From: Gemmatimonadota bacterium
Lineage (GTDB): Bacteria > Gemmatimonadota > Gemmatimonadetes > Gemmatimonadales > GWC2-71-9
DNA: 64,000 bases
NCBI GenBank assembly: GCA_003222195.1
Contig: QHVB01000025.1
Span: 248,001-312,000, forward strand
Direction of reading: 5' to 3'
Shown: in pieces, positions 8,924-17,666 of the stretch
Layout: each line of letters starts with the position of its first letter
Position numbering within the stretch: the first letter of the stretch is position 1
Position numbers and translations under genes: made by a program
The notes under the pieces: model-generated
Database searches by the model: none
The model's input: only the letters and a program-made list of their open reading frames with translations
Told to the model about the DNA's origin: nothing

Positions 8924-11386
8924 ATGACCGCATCTGAAGCTCGGCTTGATCTGAATGCCAACGCCCTGACCGTCCTCGAGCGCCGGTACCTCGTGAAGGA
9001 CGACCAGGGGAAGCCCGTGGAGCACCCGCGGGACCTGTTCTGGCGGGTGGCCCGCACGATTGCGGCGCCCGACCGGACCTACGGGGCGTCAGACCGGGCG
9101 GTGGAGAGCCTGGCCGAGACGTTTTTCGAGCTCATGGCGACCCGGGTGTGGATGCCCAACTCTCCCACCCTGATGAACGCCGGCCGGCCGCTCGGCCAGC
9201 TGTCGGCGTGCTTCGTGCTCCCTGTGGAAGACGCCCTCTCCAACGGCCGCTCGGGCATCTACGACACGCTCCGGGCGATGGCGCTGGTGCATCAGTCGGG
9301 CGGCGGGACCGGATTCTCGTTCTCCAGATTGCGCCCCAAGAACGACGTCGTCCGTTCGACGATGGGTGTAGCGTCCGGGCCCGTCTCGTTCATGAAGCTG
9401 TATGACGCCTCGACGGATGTGGTGAAGCAGGGCGGCACGCGCCGCGGCGCGAACATGGGCATCCTGCGGGTGGATCATCCGGACATCATGGATTTCATCC
9501 ACTGCAAAGACGACCTGACGCAGGTCACGAACTTCAACATTTCGGTCGCGGTCACGGACGCCTTCATGGTCGCGCTCGAGGCCGGGAAGTCCTACGACCT
9601 GATCCACCCCCGCACCGGCAAGGTCGTCGGCCAGCTCGACGCCCGCGATGTGTTCAAGCAGATCGTGCACGGCGCCTGGAAGACGGGCGAGCCGGGCGTG
9701 TTCTTCATCGATCGCGCCAACTACTACAACCCCGTGCCGCACCTCGGGAGCTACGAGGCCACGAACCCCTGCGGCGAGCAGCCGCTGCTCCCGTACGACG
9801 TGTGCAATCTCGGCTCGGTCAACGTCGGCCTGTTCGTCAAGAACGGGGCGGTGGATTGGGATGGCCTCCGGACGGTCGTGCATCTCACCACTCACTTCCT
9901 CGACAACGTCATCGACGCGAACAAGTACCCGCTCACCGAGATCGACGATCTGGCGAAGCGGATCCGCCGCATCGGCCTCGGGATCATGGGCTGGGCCGAC
10001 CTGCTCGTGCGGCTCGGCATCCCGTACAACTCCGATGAAGGCGTCGCGCTCGGCCGCCAGATGATGGAGTTCATCGACGAAGAGTCGAAGGTCGCGTCGG
10101 AAAAGCTGGCGGAGCAGCGCGGCACGTTCGCGGAGTGGGAGCGGTCGATCTGGGGACCGGACGCCACCTGCGCCCGCAATGCGCGCGGCGAGCGGATCCG
10201 CCCAATGCGGAAACTGCGTAACTGCAACCTGACCACCGTGGCGCCCACCGGCACGATCTCGATCATTGCCGGCTGCTCCTCGGGGATCGAGCCGCTCTTC
10301 GCCGTGGCGTTCATGCGCAACCAGGCAGCCGTCTTCATGCCGGATGTGAATGAGGACTTCGTGGCGATCGCCAAGCGCGAAGGTTGGTACTCGGATGAGC
10401 TCATGAAGAAGATCGCCGAGGCGGGGCACATCCACTTCGACGCGGTGCCGGAGCAGTGGCAGCGCGTCTTCGTGACGGCGCACGACGTGACGCCCGAGTG
10501 GCACATCCAGATGCAGGCCGCGTTCCAGGAGTTCACCGACTCGGCGATCTCCAAGACGAGCAATTTCCCGAACGAGGCCACCGAGGAGTACGTCGAGCAG
10601 ATCTATCGCTACGCCTACCAGCTCGGCTGCAAGGGCGTGACGGTGTATCGTGACGGCGCGCGTGAGAACCAGGTGCTTTCGACTGGAGCGACAGCCAAGA
10701 AGGCTCAGGAGAGCGCTGTCACTGGAGTGGGGAAGGACGCGCTGACCGAGGCGCTGAGCCGCATCGCCGAGCTCGAGACCGAGCTCCATCTCACGAAGGA
10801 GCGCCTGCACGACGTCGAAGCGGAGAACCTGCAGCGCCGCGCCAAGCGCTCGCGTCCGGATCTGCTCAAAGGCTCGACGCGCCGCATCGAGTCCCCGCTC
10901 GGGACGATGTACGTGACGATCACCGAAGACGACAAGGGCCAGCCGTTCGAAGTCTTCATGTCGCTCGGCAAGGCGGGCGGCGCCCTGATGGCGGACGTCG
11001 AGGCGATCGGCCGGCTCATTTCGCTCGCGCTGCGCTCCGGCGTGCCGCTCCCCGAGATCTACCGGCAGCTCCGCGGCATCTCGTCGGACCGGGCGGTCGG
11101 CCTCGGCCCGAACAAGGTCATGTCGGTGCCGGACGCGATCGGCATTGCGATCGAGAAGTGGATGCAGGACAAGCAGGGGGTGCAGCAGGAGCTCCTCGAT
11201 AGTACCCGATCCCCGGAGCGCGCGCCGACAGAGGTCATCCTGGGCTCGGCGGGGGATACAGCCCTGAGAGCGGCGCGCGGCCCCGAGCAGGACTTCATCG
11301 GCGCCTGCCCCGACTGTGGCTCGCAGCTGGCATTCATCGAGGGATGTGCGAAATGTCACGTCTGTGGCTTTTCGGAGTGCGGTTGA
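8924..11386 (+). CDS. nrdJ: Adenosylcobalamin-dependent ribonucleoside reductase (class II)
   Basis: Reduces ribonucleotides to deoxyribonucleotides using a B12-derived radical, so it works with or without oxygen. It is 820 residues long. Visible are the first redox Cys96 in SACFVLP, GGGTGFSFSRLRP near 127-137, and the active-site NPCGE at 281-285 followed by PYDVCNLGSVN (Cys294). The KTSNFPNEAT and KGVTVYRDGAR segments are typical of the class II enzyme. The C-terminal tail is a cysteine cluster (CPDCG, then CAKCHVCG) that likely relays electrons and binds zinc. It stands alone after a 130-base gap; I see no obvious cobalamin riboswitch box there. No NrdR gene or box is seen nearby. Confidence 0.96.
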   Translation: MTASEARLDLNANALTVLERRYLVKDDQGKPVEHPRDLFWRVARTIAAPDRTYGASDRAVESLAETFFELMATRVWMPNSPTLMNAGRPLGQLSACFVLPVEDALSNGRSGIYDTLRAMALVHQSGGGTGFSFSRLRPKNDVVRSTMGVASGPVSFMKLYDASTDVVKQGGTRRGANMGILRVDHPDIMDFIHCKDDLTQVTNFNISVAVTDAFMVALEAGKSYDLIHPRTGKVVGQLDARDVFKQIVHGAWKTGEPGVFFIDRANYYNPVPHLGSYEATNPCGEQPLLPYDVCNLGSVNVGLFVKNGAVDWDGLRTVVHLTTHFLDNVIDANKYPLTEIDDLAKRIRRIGLGIMGWADLLVRLGIPYNSDEGVALGRQMMEFIDEESKVASEKLAEQRGTFAEWERSIWGPDATCARNARGERIRPMRKLRNCNLTTVAPTGTISIIAGCSSGIEPLFAVAFMRNQAAVFMPDVNEDFVAIAKREGWYSDELMKKIAEAGHIHFDAVPEQWQRVFVTAHDVTPEWHIQMQAAFQEFTDSAISKTSNFPNEATEEYVEQIYRYAYQLGCKGVTVYRDGARENQVLSTGATAKKAQESAVTGVGKDALTEALSRIAELETELHLTKERLHDVEAENLQRRAKRSRPDLLKGSTRRIESPLGTMYVTITEDDKGQPFEVFMSLGKAGGALMADVEAIGRLISLALRSGVPLPEIYRQLRGISSDRAVGLGPNKVMSVPDAIGIAIEKWMQDKQGVQQELLDSTRSPERAPTEVILGSAGDTALRAARGPEQDFIGACPDCGSQLAFIEGCAKCHVCGFSECG

Positions 11387-11456
11387 CTCGAGGCGACCGT
11401 ACACGCTGTGACTCTAGTCACGACGGGTACTTGCGCGGCTAGGTAGTCTACAGGCT

Positions 11457-11846
11457 ATGGAAATCGCCAACCGGATGGTCACGCCCACGCGCCTTCAAGT
11501 GAAGGGCTGGGCGCGGGTCGGGCCCGCCGGCGCCCACACGCTGCGGCGCGGCGCCTGGTATCCCGTCGTTCGCATCTCCTCGAGCAACATCGTCGTGCTC
11601 GACGTGAACCGGCACAACGTGCCCGTCGATCGGCGCTTCCTCGAGATTCGCTATCATCCCCCGGAGCGGTGGACGATCGTGCGCTGCGAGCCGCGCGTGA
11701 TCGAACGGCTCGGACGAATCTTCCCGCTGACGTACGCCGTGTGTCCGGCATGCCGGCATCGACAAGGGATTGAAGCCAGGACCAATGAAATGACATGTGA
11801 CCGCTGTCATAAATCGGCCGCCATGGCATGGGACGAGCTCTCCTAA
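11457..11846 (+). CDS. Small zinc-ribbon protein of unknown function (paralogue A)
   Basis: A 129-residue protein that I do not recognise as a named family. An N-terminal beta-rich region containing GWARVG and LRRGAWYPVV is followed by a C-terminal zinc ribbon, TYAVCPACRHRQ and then CDRCHK. It is clearly related to the protein at 12610-12999, which has the same length and shares LRRGAWYP, the PPxxW segment, TYAVCPxCxxRQ and CxRC. The two copies flank a MOSC gene. A near-perfect inverted repeat, GTGACT-ct-AGTCAC (11408-11421), lies 35 bases upstream and could be an operator. A strong terminator follows the gene. Confidence 0.75.
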   Translation: MEIANRMVTPTRLQVKGWARVGPAGAHTLRRGAWYPVVRISSSNIVVLDVNRHNVPVDRRFLEIRYHPPERWTIVRCEPRVIERLGRIFPLTYAVCPACRHRQGIEARTNEMTCDRCHKSAAMAWDELS

Positions 11847-11907
11847 AATCCCAAAGCGCGGACCTGCAACGACTAGGCTACAGACGCACCGCGGTAAACG
11901 GTCAAAC

Positions 11908-11950
11908 GTCAACGGGACAACCATGCAAGGGTTGTCCCGTTGACTTTTTA
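11908..11950 (+). terminator. Intrinsic terminator
   Basis: A perfect 15-base-pair stem (11908-11922 with 11930-11944), a 7-base loop and a run of five T residues immediately after form a textbook rho-independent terminator for the plus-strand zinc-ribbon gene. It sits between convergent genes. The minus-strand side lacks a comparable T run. Confidence 0.92.
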
Positions 11951-11992
11951 CTGTGGCCCGCTGCTGCGTCTGAGGCCTAGCTTTTGCATTTC

Positions 11993-12571
11993 CTAAAGAA
12001 TTGCGATCTGATCTCCCAGGGAAACAGTACCGACTCCCTCACCTACGCAATAGAACCCCCGCATCCCGTTGTCCAGAAACTGGAGATGCTTTTTCAGCTC
12101 TTCCGGCTCGACCTGTTTTCCGAGTGCCCATCCCGTAAACGGCCGGCACGGATGCGCGACTTGGAGAATCTTCAGTCGCACCCGCTCCTTCCCATCCGGC
12201 GCCAGGATGGCGACCCCGTTCGCGAGGTCGTCATAGCCGAGTCGCCGGTCGCTCGTCGCAAGGATGTTCTCCCCCGCGCACCCGATTTCCACGCGATCGC
12301 CGAAGTGCTCGCGCATCGCGTCGTAGTGGGACGTGAAGCCGAGCGAGATGCCGTGCAGCCCATCTTCGTTTTTGGTGTAGGGATGGTCGCGGTGATGTAC
12401 GTCCACGATCCAGCTGCCATCCGCGGTGCCCCCCAGCGCGCCGTCGGGCGTGACGTTGAGCGCCGGTACGGAAAGCAGTGGAGTGGGATCGTAGACGCGG
12501 GTGGGCTTGTCGCCGCGCTTCAGCGAGTCGCGTTGGATCTGCAGCCGGGTGACCGTACCGATTGTGCGCAT
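11993..12571 (-). CDS. MOSC-domain protein
   Basis: A 192-residue cytoplasmic protein of the MOSC (molybdenum cofactor sulfurase C-terminal) fold, as seen in YiiM-like proteins. Indicators are LSVPALNVTPDGALGG, HHRDHPYT, GDRVEIGCAGENI and the single conserved-type cysteine in VAHPCRPFTGW. MOSC proteins bind or pass on sulfur or molybdenum cofactor, but the substrate cannot be told from sequence. The gene is flanked by the two zinc-ribbon paralogues, converging on the first and diverging from the second across about 38 bases. Confidence 0.85.
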   Translation of the reverse strand: MRTIGTVTRLQIQRDSLKRGDKPTRVYDPTPLLSVPALNVTPDGALGGTADGSWIVDVHHRDHPYTKNEDGLHGISLGFTSHYDAMREHFGDRVEIGCAGENILATSDRRLGYDDLANGVAILAPDGKERVRLKILQVAHPCRPFTGWALGKQVEPEELKKHLQFLDNGMRGFYCVGEGVGTVSLGDQIAIL

Positions 12572-12609
12572 AACGGAACTTAGCAGGATGTGCTAGATTG
12601 GCCCCCCTC

Positions 12610-12999
12610 ATGCCCCCGGGTCCTCCTCCGTCCCCGGGCCCGCGCGGATGGGCCCGGTGCCTGGACAACGTCGCCGACCTGCTGCGTCGCGGCGCGTGGT
12701 ACCCGATCGTCGACGACAGTGACGACGACAAGGTGGTCATCGAAGTCCGCAAGAAACCGGTGCGTATCAGCCGCGTCGACGTCACCGTTCGTGAAGCACC
12801 CCCCGATCAATGGAGTGTCGTCGTCCGCACGGGCGTGCTCCGCCCCACCCTGGGCGGCAGGGAAGGGGAGGAGGTCACTACCACGTACGCCGTCTGTCCG
12901 CAGTGCCAGGAGCGGCAGGATTTCAGCGGCAAGCCCGACGCGATGAAATGCCTGCGCTGCAAGAAGGAGTCGAAGGTCGACTGGTCGGAGACCTGCTGA
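12610..12999 (+). CDS. Small zinc-ribbon protein of unknown function (paralogue B)
   Basis: Starting at ATG 12610, this is a 129-residue protein, exactly the length of its paralogue at 11457. It shares GWAR, LRRGAWYP, PPDQW, TYAVCPQCQERQ and CLRCKK. A TTG at 12598 is also in frame but would add only four residues and break the length match. A Pro-rich start precedes the shared beta-rich region, and the four-cysteine ribbon closes the protein. The function is unknown. A binding or scaffold role through zinc is a guess. Confidence 0.72.
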   Translation: MPPGPPPSPGPRGWARCLDNVADLLRRGAWYPIVDDSDDDKVVIEVRKKPVRISRVDVTVREAPPDQWSVVVRTGVLRPTLGGREGEEVTTTYAVCPQCQERQDFSGKPDAMKCLRCKKESKVDWSETC

Positions 13000-13016
13000 G
13001 CCTCGCCGTGCCCATC

Positions 13017-13064
13017 TTGCGGGGCGTGGAAATATTTAGTATGTTAACTATCAACATGTTAACA
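13017..13064 (+). promoter_or_regulatory. Promoter and inverted-repeat operator of the MarR gene
   Basis: A -35-like TTGCGG (13017-13022) and -10-like TATGTT (13040-13045) are 17 bases apart. Overlapping the -10 is an inverted repeat, TGTTAAC (13042-13048) and GTTAACA (13058-13064), separated by 9 bases. This is strikingly AT-rich for this GC-rich window and lies directly before a MarR gene. Self-repression through this site is the likely arrangement. Confidence 0.6.
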
Positions 13065-13088
13065 TCTGACCACAGCTAACCCCGACGG

Positions 13089-13550
13089 ATGTCAGACCGA
13101 TCCGAACTGGCCTTACAACTCACCGACGCCGTGGTCGCGGCTCAGCAAGCAATCGAGCGCGCCGGCAATCGCGCCTATAAGAGCTTCGGGCTTTCGCAGC
13201 GGGCCCACGCCGTGATGGCGGCGGTCGATCTGGGGGGCCCGGACGGGGCCCGGCCGAGCGACGTCGCGAGCGCGCTGGGCGTGTCGCGGGCCGCGGCCAC
13301 GACCTTCATCCAGCGCCTCGAGGCCAAGGGGTTCGTCGAGACGACGACTGATCCGGATGACGACCGCGGGGTTCGCGTGACGCTGTCCCGTCATGGTTTG
13401 GAGGTCCTGCTGCGCGTGGGACAGCTCGAACGCCGCCTCGCCGCCCGCACGATCGAAGGGATGCCCGCGTCCGCGATGTCGCGCACGATTCAAGTGCTTC
13501 ACGAGCTCAAGCAGCGCCTCGCGCAGAAATCACTTGAGGTCGTGCGCTGA
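13089..13550 (+). CDS. MarR-family transcriptional regulator
   Basis: A 153-residue winged-helix dimer. The recognition segment RPSDVASALGVSRAAATTFIQRLEAKGFVETTTDPDDDRGVRV carries the usual MarR helix-turn-helix and the beta-wing DDDRG. MarR proteins are typically released from DNA by small aromatic or oxidative signals, but the ligand is not predictable here. An inverted repeat overlapping its promoter suggests autoregulation. No exporter or detoxification gene is directly adjacent, so its other targets are unknown. Confidence 0.93.
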   Translation: MSDRSELALQLTDAVVAAQQAIERAGNRAYKSFGLSQRAHAVMAAVDLGGPDGARPSDVASALGVSRAAATTFIQRLEAKGFVETTTDPDDDRGVRVTLSRHGLEVLLRVGQLERRLAARTIEGMPASAMSRTIQVLHELKQRLAQKSLEVVR

Positions 13551-13760
13551 GTCTGGATACCGATGTGCGAATCTTTATGCAGCCGACAGCCGCCCGCCGT
13601 CGGTTCGCTGTGACTTCATGTAGTACTTCAACAGTCTGCTTCATACGCATTTATTTCAACGCTTTATTCCTGCAGAGAGCCGCATTGTCATTCCTTCTGA
13701 GCCATCGGCGAACAGTCTCAAGCTGGCCACTTTTCCACATCTCACACGCTGCGTGCAATT

Positions 13761-15185
13761 GTGGATAACTCGACGAACGGGGTCCCGACCATCCGCCGCA
13801 CCAAGATCGTCGCCACGCTCGGACCGGCGACCGGCAATCAGTCGGCCGTCGGCGCTCTGCTCCAGGCGGGTGCCAACGTGCTGCGCATCAACGCCTCGCA
13901 CGGCACTCCGGAGCAGCGCGCCGAGTGGATCGCGGCGATCCGCCGCGTCGCCTCCAGCGCCGATTTGCCCGTCGCCGTCCTGCTCGATCTCCAGGGACCG
14001 CGCATTCGCGTCGGGGATCTCCCGGCTCCGCGCGAGCTCACGCCGGGCCAGCAGGTGGTGTTTGCCCCCGAGGATATCGCGCGGGGAGACGAGCTGCCCA
14101 CCACGTATGATCGCCTCGCCGCCGACGCGCGTGTCGGCTCGCCGATCCTGCTGAATGACGGACTGCTTTCGGTCGAGGTGACGCGAGTCGAGGCGCCGCG
14201 CGTGCGCGGCCGGGTGATCGACGGGGGGATTCTGACGGCGCACAAGGGGATGAACCTCCCCGGTGTGCACGTCTCGGCGCCGGCGCTCACCGAAAAGGAT
14301 CGCGAGGACGTCCAGGACGCCGTGAAGATCGGAGTGGACTACCTCGCGCTCTCGTTTGTGCGTCGTCCCGAGGACATCGAAGAGCTGCGTCGCCTCGTTC
14401 CCGCGACGATCAAGCTCGTGGCGAAGATCGAAAAGGCGACGGCCCTCGAGAACCTCGACAAGATCGTGTCCGTGTCCGACGCCGTGATGGTCGCGCGCGG
14501 CGACCTCGGTGTCGAGCTGCCGTTTGAGCAGGTGCCGCTGGTGCAGAAGCGTCTCATCAGCGAAGCGAATCATCAGGGCAAACCGGTGATCACCGCGACG
14601 CAGATGCTCGAGTCGATGGTTCACAATCCCCGTCCCACACGCGCCGAGGCATCCGATGTCGCCAACGCGATTCTCGACGGCACCGATGCGGTCATGCTCT
14701 CGGCCGAGACAGCGGTGGGGCAGTACCCGCTGGAGGCGGTGCGCGCCATGGATCGCATCATTCGCGAAATGGAGCGTAGTCCGCTCCGCCACCGGGAAGA
14801 GCGCCGTATGGCGGGGGTAGCGGTCCACACCGAGGACGCCATCGCGTGGGGCACCCACGCGGTGGCGCGCATGCTCAAGACGCCGCTGATCGTGACGCTG
14901 ACCAAGGGCGGGTTCACCGCGCGTAAAGTCGCGGCCCTCCGTCCCCCCGTTCCGATTCTGGCTGTGACGACCGAAGCGACGACGTTCCGCCAGCTGGCGC
15001 TCGTCTGGGGCGTGATTCCCGTTCTGGTCGACCACGTCCCCGGTTACGACGCGATGCTGACCGTCGTGCGCGACCTGATTCTCAAGCGCCAGTACGCAAA
15101 GAAGGGCGACTGTATCGTCATGACGGCTGGCGTCCCATGGGACGTCTCCGGCAGCACCAACCTCATCAAGGTCGAGGTCGTGTGA
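13761..15185 (+). CDS. pyk: Pyruvate kinase
   Basis: Converts phosphoenolpyruvate and ADP to pyruvate and ATP, the last step of glycolysis. The protein has 474 residues from GTG 13761. It shows RRTKIVATLGPAT, KIEKATALENLDKIV, MVARGDLGVELP, the signature ITATQMLESM and NAILDGTDAVMLSAETAVGQYP. Two substrate-site segments differ from the common form: NASHG in place of NFSHG and LDLQGPRIRVG in place of LDTKGPEIR. The 210 bases upstream hold no clear promoter or RNA element. A coupled PhnP-like gene follows after one base. Confidence 0.95.
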   Translation: MDNSTNGVPTIRRTKIVATLGPATGNQSAVGALLQAGANVLRINASHGTPEQRAEWIAAIRRVASSADLPVAVLLDLQGPRIRVGDLPAPRELTPGQQVVFAPEDIARGDELPTTYDRLAADARVGSPILLNDGLLSVEVTRVEAPRVRGRVIDGGILTAHKGMNLPGVHVSAPALTEKDREDVQDAVKIGVDYLALSFVRRPEDIEELRRLVPATIKLVAKIEKATALENLDKIVSVSDAVMVARGDLGVELPFEQVPLVQKRLISEANHQGKPVITATQMLESMVHNPRPTRAEASDVANAILDGTDAVMLSAETAVGQYPLEAVRAMDRIIREMERSPLRHREERRMAGVAVHTEDAIAWGTHAVARMLKTPLIVTLTKGGFTARKVAALRPPVPILAVTTEATTFRQLALVWGVIPVLVDHVPGYDAMLTVVRDLILKRQYAKKGDCIVMTAGVPWDVSGSTNLIKVEVV

Positions 15186-15186
15186 C

Positions 15187-15969
15187 GTGCGGTTGACCTT
15201 CCTCGGGACCGGCACGTCGTTCGGCGTGCCACAGATCGGCTGCCGTTGCCCCACCTGCACATCCACGGACCCTCGCGACCGGCGCGCGCGCACCGCCGCA
15301 TTGATCGAGACCAACGGGAAGCGATTCCTGATCGACACGCCGCCTGAGCTGCGGCTGCAGCTCGTCGCGGCCACCGTCGATCACGTGGACGCGGTGCTCT
15401 TCACGCATGCGCACGCCGATCACGTCCACGGTATCGACGACCTGCGGGCGCTGTCGGTGCGCCAGGGTGCCATGCTTCCGGCGTACGGCTCGCGCGCGAC
15501 GATGGCGGAGCTCACCGCCAAGTTTCCCTACATCTTCGATCCCGCGATCGTCGTGCCGGTGGGGACCAGCAAGCCCGAGCTCGCGGCGCACGTGCTCGAG
15601 CCCGGGAGGACCGCGTCGATCGCCGGCGTCGCGGTGCTGCCGGTGTCGCTACCGCACGGGGATCATGAGGTCTTTGGGTATCGCATCGGACCGGTGGCAT
15701 ATCTCACCGACGTGAAAGTGATTCCCGAGAGTGTGATCGACGCGCTGCAGGATCTCGACGTTCTGGTCCTGAATGCGCTCCTGTCGCGTCCGCATCCGCT
15801 GCATCTCTCCGTTCCAGAAGCGGTCGCCGCCGCACAGCGTGTCGGTGCGCGTCGCACGTTCTTCACGCATCTCACGCATGAAAACACGCACGCCGCGCTG
15901 GCGGCGAAGCTGCCTGCCGGTATCGCGCCGGCGTATGACGGGCTGGTTATCGACTTACCCGGGGCATAG
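15187..15969 (+). CDS. MBL-fold metallohydrolase, PhnP-like
   Basis: A 260-residue metallo-beta-lactamase-fold enzyme with the metal motif HAHADH at 74-79, later ligands in SLPHGDH, YLTDVK and the closing FFTHLTHENTH. An N-terminal GCRCPTC cluster (C19, C21, C24) matches the extra zinc site of PhnP-type cyclic phosphodiesterases. The family hydrolyses cyclic phosphate esters such as phosphoribosyl 1,2-cyclic phosphate, but no phosphonate genes are nearby. The role may therefore be general nucleotide or RNA-end repair. The GTG start directly follows the pyk stop. Confidence 0.87.
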   Translation: MRLTFLGTGTSFGVPQIGCRCPTCTSTDPRDRRARTAALIETNGKRFLIDTPPELRLQLVAATVDHVDAVLFTHAHADHVHGIDDLRALSVRQGAMLPAYGSRATMAELTAKFPYIFDPAIVVPVGTSKPELAAHVLEPGRTASIAGVAVLPVSLPHGDHEVFGYRIGPVAYLTDVKVIPESVIDALQDLDVLVLNALLSRPHPLHLSVPEAVAAAQRVGARRTFFTHLTHENTHAALAAKLPAGIAPAYDGLVIDLPGA

Positions 15970-15999
15970 ATTCTGCCGCGAGGAGGGAACGCAGAGCTC

Positions 16000-17331
16000 A
16001 TGCTCAAGGAAAGCGCCGATATAGACGCGCTGGTGCGCAAGGCGGTCTTCGGGACCGAAGACGAGAAAGCGTACGCGCGCTGGATGATCTGGGAGATGGG
16101 GCAAAAGGCCGGCGTGCGGCCGGCCTCGATTCACGAGCTGTACCTGGCGCGGGGACGCGGGGAAGTGCCGGCGTTCACGACGCCCGCGATGAATGTCCGG
16201 ATCCTCGCGTACGACACCGGTCGCGCGATCTTCCGCGCGGCGAAACGCCTCGATGCCGGCGCGATCATCTGCGAGATTGCGCGCAGCGAGATCGCCTACA
16301 CCGATCAGCGGCCCGCCGAGTACGTCGCGGTCATGACGGCCGCTGCGCTGCGCGAAGGGTTCACGGGCCCGCTGTTCATTCAGGGCGATCACGTCCAGGT
16401 CAACGCCAAGAAATACGCCGCCGACGCGGAGGCCGAGCTCAACGCGCTCCGCGCGCTCATTGAGGAAGAGCTGCACGCCGGGTTCTACAACATCGACGTC
16501 GACACCTCGACCCTGGTCGACCTTTCCAAGCCCAATCTCGAGGAGCAGCAGCGCACGAACTACGAGCGCGCCGCCGAGCTCACAAAATTCATCCGCGACC
16601 GCGAGCCGGATGGCGTCACCGTGTCGGTGGGGGCGGAGATCGGTGAAGTCGGCGGGAAGAACAGCGACGTGCATGAGCTCAAAGCCTTCATGGAGGGCTA
16701 CAACCGGACCCTCACGCGGTTCGGTACCTCGCCCGGCATTTCGAAGATCTCGGTGCAGACCGGGACGAGCCACGGCGGCGTCGTGCTGCCCGACGGCTCG
16801 ATCGCGAAGGTGCAACTCGATCTCGCGGCGTTGAAAGCCCTGTCGCACGACGCCCGGACGAAATACCGTCTCGGCGGCGCCGTGCAACACGGCGCTTCGA
16901 CGCTGCCGCCGGAAGCCTTCTCCAAGTTCCCGGAGTGCGAGGCGGTCGAGATCCACTTGGCGACGAATTTCCAGACGATCGTCATGGATCATCCCGCCCT
17001 GCCCAATGATTTGCGTCGGGAGTTGAACGAGTGGGTGAAGCGGGAAGCGAAAGAGGAGTGGAAGAAGGGTGACACCGAAGAGCAATTCATCTACAAGAGC
17101 CGCAAGAAAGCAATCGGTCCCTTCAAGCAGCGGTTCTGGGATCTCCCAGAGGCTGTTCGGGCGAAAATCGGCGCCGATCTCGAGAAAACGTTCGCGTTCC
17201 TGTTCGAGCAGCTCCGCGTGAAGGGCACGCGCGCGGCGACCGACCGCTACGTCAAACCAACGCTCGATTCCCATGCGGCGCCGCGGGCGGCGCTTGTCTC
17301 AGCGCCCGACGACGCGGAAGCGGGCGAATGA
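16000..17331 (+). CDS. Class II fructose-bisphosphate aldolase family protein
   Basis: A zinc-dependent TIM-barrel aldolase of 443 residues. Its nearest well-known activity is splitting fructose-1,6-bisphosphate into the two triose phosphates. Indicators are FIQGDHVQVN (metal His), YNIDVDTSTLVDL, GAEIGEVGGKNSDVHE, QTGTSHGGVV and GGAVQHGAST, which hold the expected histidine ligands. It is longer than bacterial FbaA (about 350), with an extra N-terminal helix region and a C-terminal tail. It could instead act on a related ketose phosphate. It sits near pyruvate kinase and is coupled to ytxH by a 4-base overlap. Confidence 0.85.
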   Translation: MLKESADIDALVRKAVFGTEDEKAYARWMIWEMGQKAGVRPASIHELYLARGRGEVPAFTTPAMNVRILAYDTGRAIFRAAKRLDAGAIICEIARSEIAYTDQRPAEYVAVMTAAALREGFTGPLFIQGDHVQVNAKKYAADAEAELNALRALIEEELHAGFYNIDVDTSTLVDLSKPNLEEQQRTNYERAAELTKFIRDREPDGVTVSVGAEIGEVGGKNSDVHELKAFMEGYNRTLTRFGTSPGISKISVQTGTSHGGVVLPDGSIAKVQLDLAALKALSHDARTKYRLGGAVQHGASTLPPEAFSKFPECEAVEIHLATNFQTIVMDHPALPNDLRRELNEWVKREAKEEWKKGDTEEQFIYKSRKKAIGPFKQRFWDLPEAVRAKIGADLEKTFAFLFEQLRVKGTRAATDRYVKPTLDSHAAPRAALVSAPDDAEAGE

Positions 17332-17666
17332 GCGAGCGGAGTAGCGGCTTCGGGGCCTTCTTGCTCGGCATCGTCCTCGGTGCGGTGGCGGGCTTCGTGT
17401 TCGCGCCGACCGAAGGCGGCGAGACTACGCGGCGCAAGGTGTCGAAGGGCCTGCACAACCTGAAGGAGCTCGCCGAGGATAAGGTCGACGAAGTGCGTGG
17501 GCTCCTAAAGGAAGCCAAAGAGGAAGCGGAGGAGTCCGACGCGGAGGAGGACGACGAGCCGGAGGTCACGACGCGCGAGCAGCTTCGCCGCAGGCTCGAG
17601 GCCGCGCGCCGCCGCCGGGCCCGTCCTCCGGCCGCCTCTGATGAGGAGGACGAGCCCCTCGCGTGA
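17328..17666 (+). CDS. YtxH-domain small membrane protein
   Basis: A 112-residue protein with one N-terminal membrane helix (GAFLLGIVLGAVAGFVFAP) followed by the YtxH signature APTEGGETTRRKVSKG. A long charged region rich in Glu, Asp and Arg follows, likely coiled or disordered, and faces the cytoplasm. YtxH proteins are linked to general or cell-envelope stress in Firmicutes; the role here is unknown. The ATG overlaps the aldolase stop and the end overlaps the YihY start, giving translational coupling on both sides. Confidence 0.85.
   Translation: MSERSSGFGAFLLGIVLGAVAGFVFAPTEGGETTRRKVSKGLHNLKELAEDKVDEVRGLLKEAKEEAEESDAEEDDEPEVTTREQLRRRLEAARRRRARPPAASDEEDEPLA

Noticed and set aside
9089-11404. 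771-residue minus-strand open frame antisense to nrdJ
   Set aside because: Composition is Arg/Asp/Val-rich with no domain, as expected for the shadow of a GC-rich gene. nrdJ motifs on the plus strand are unambiguous.
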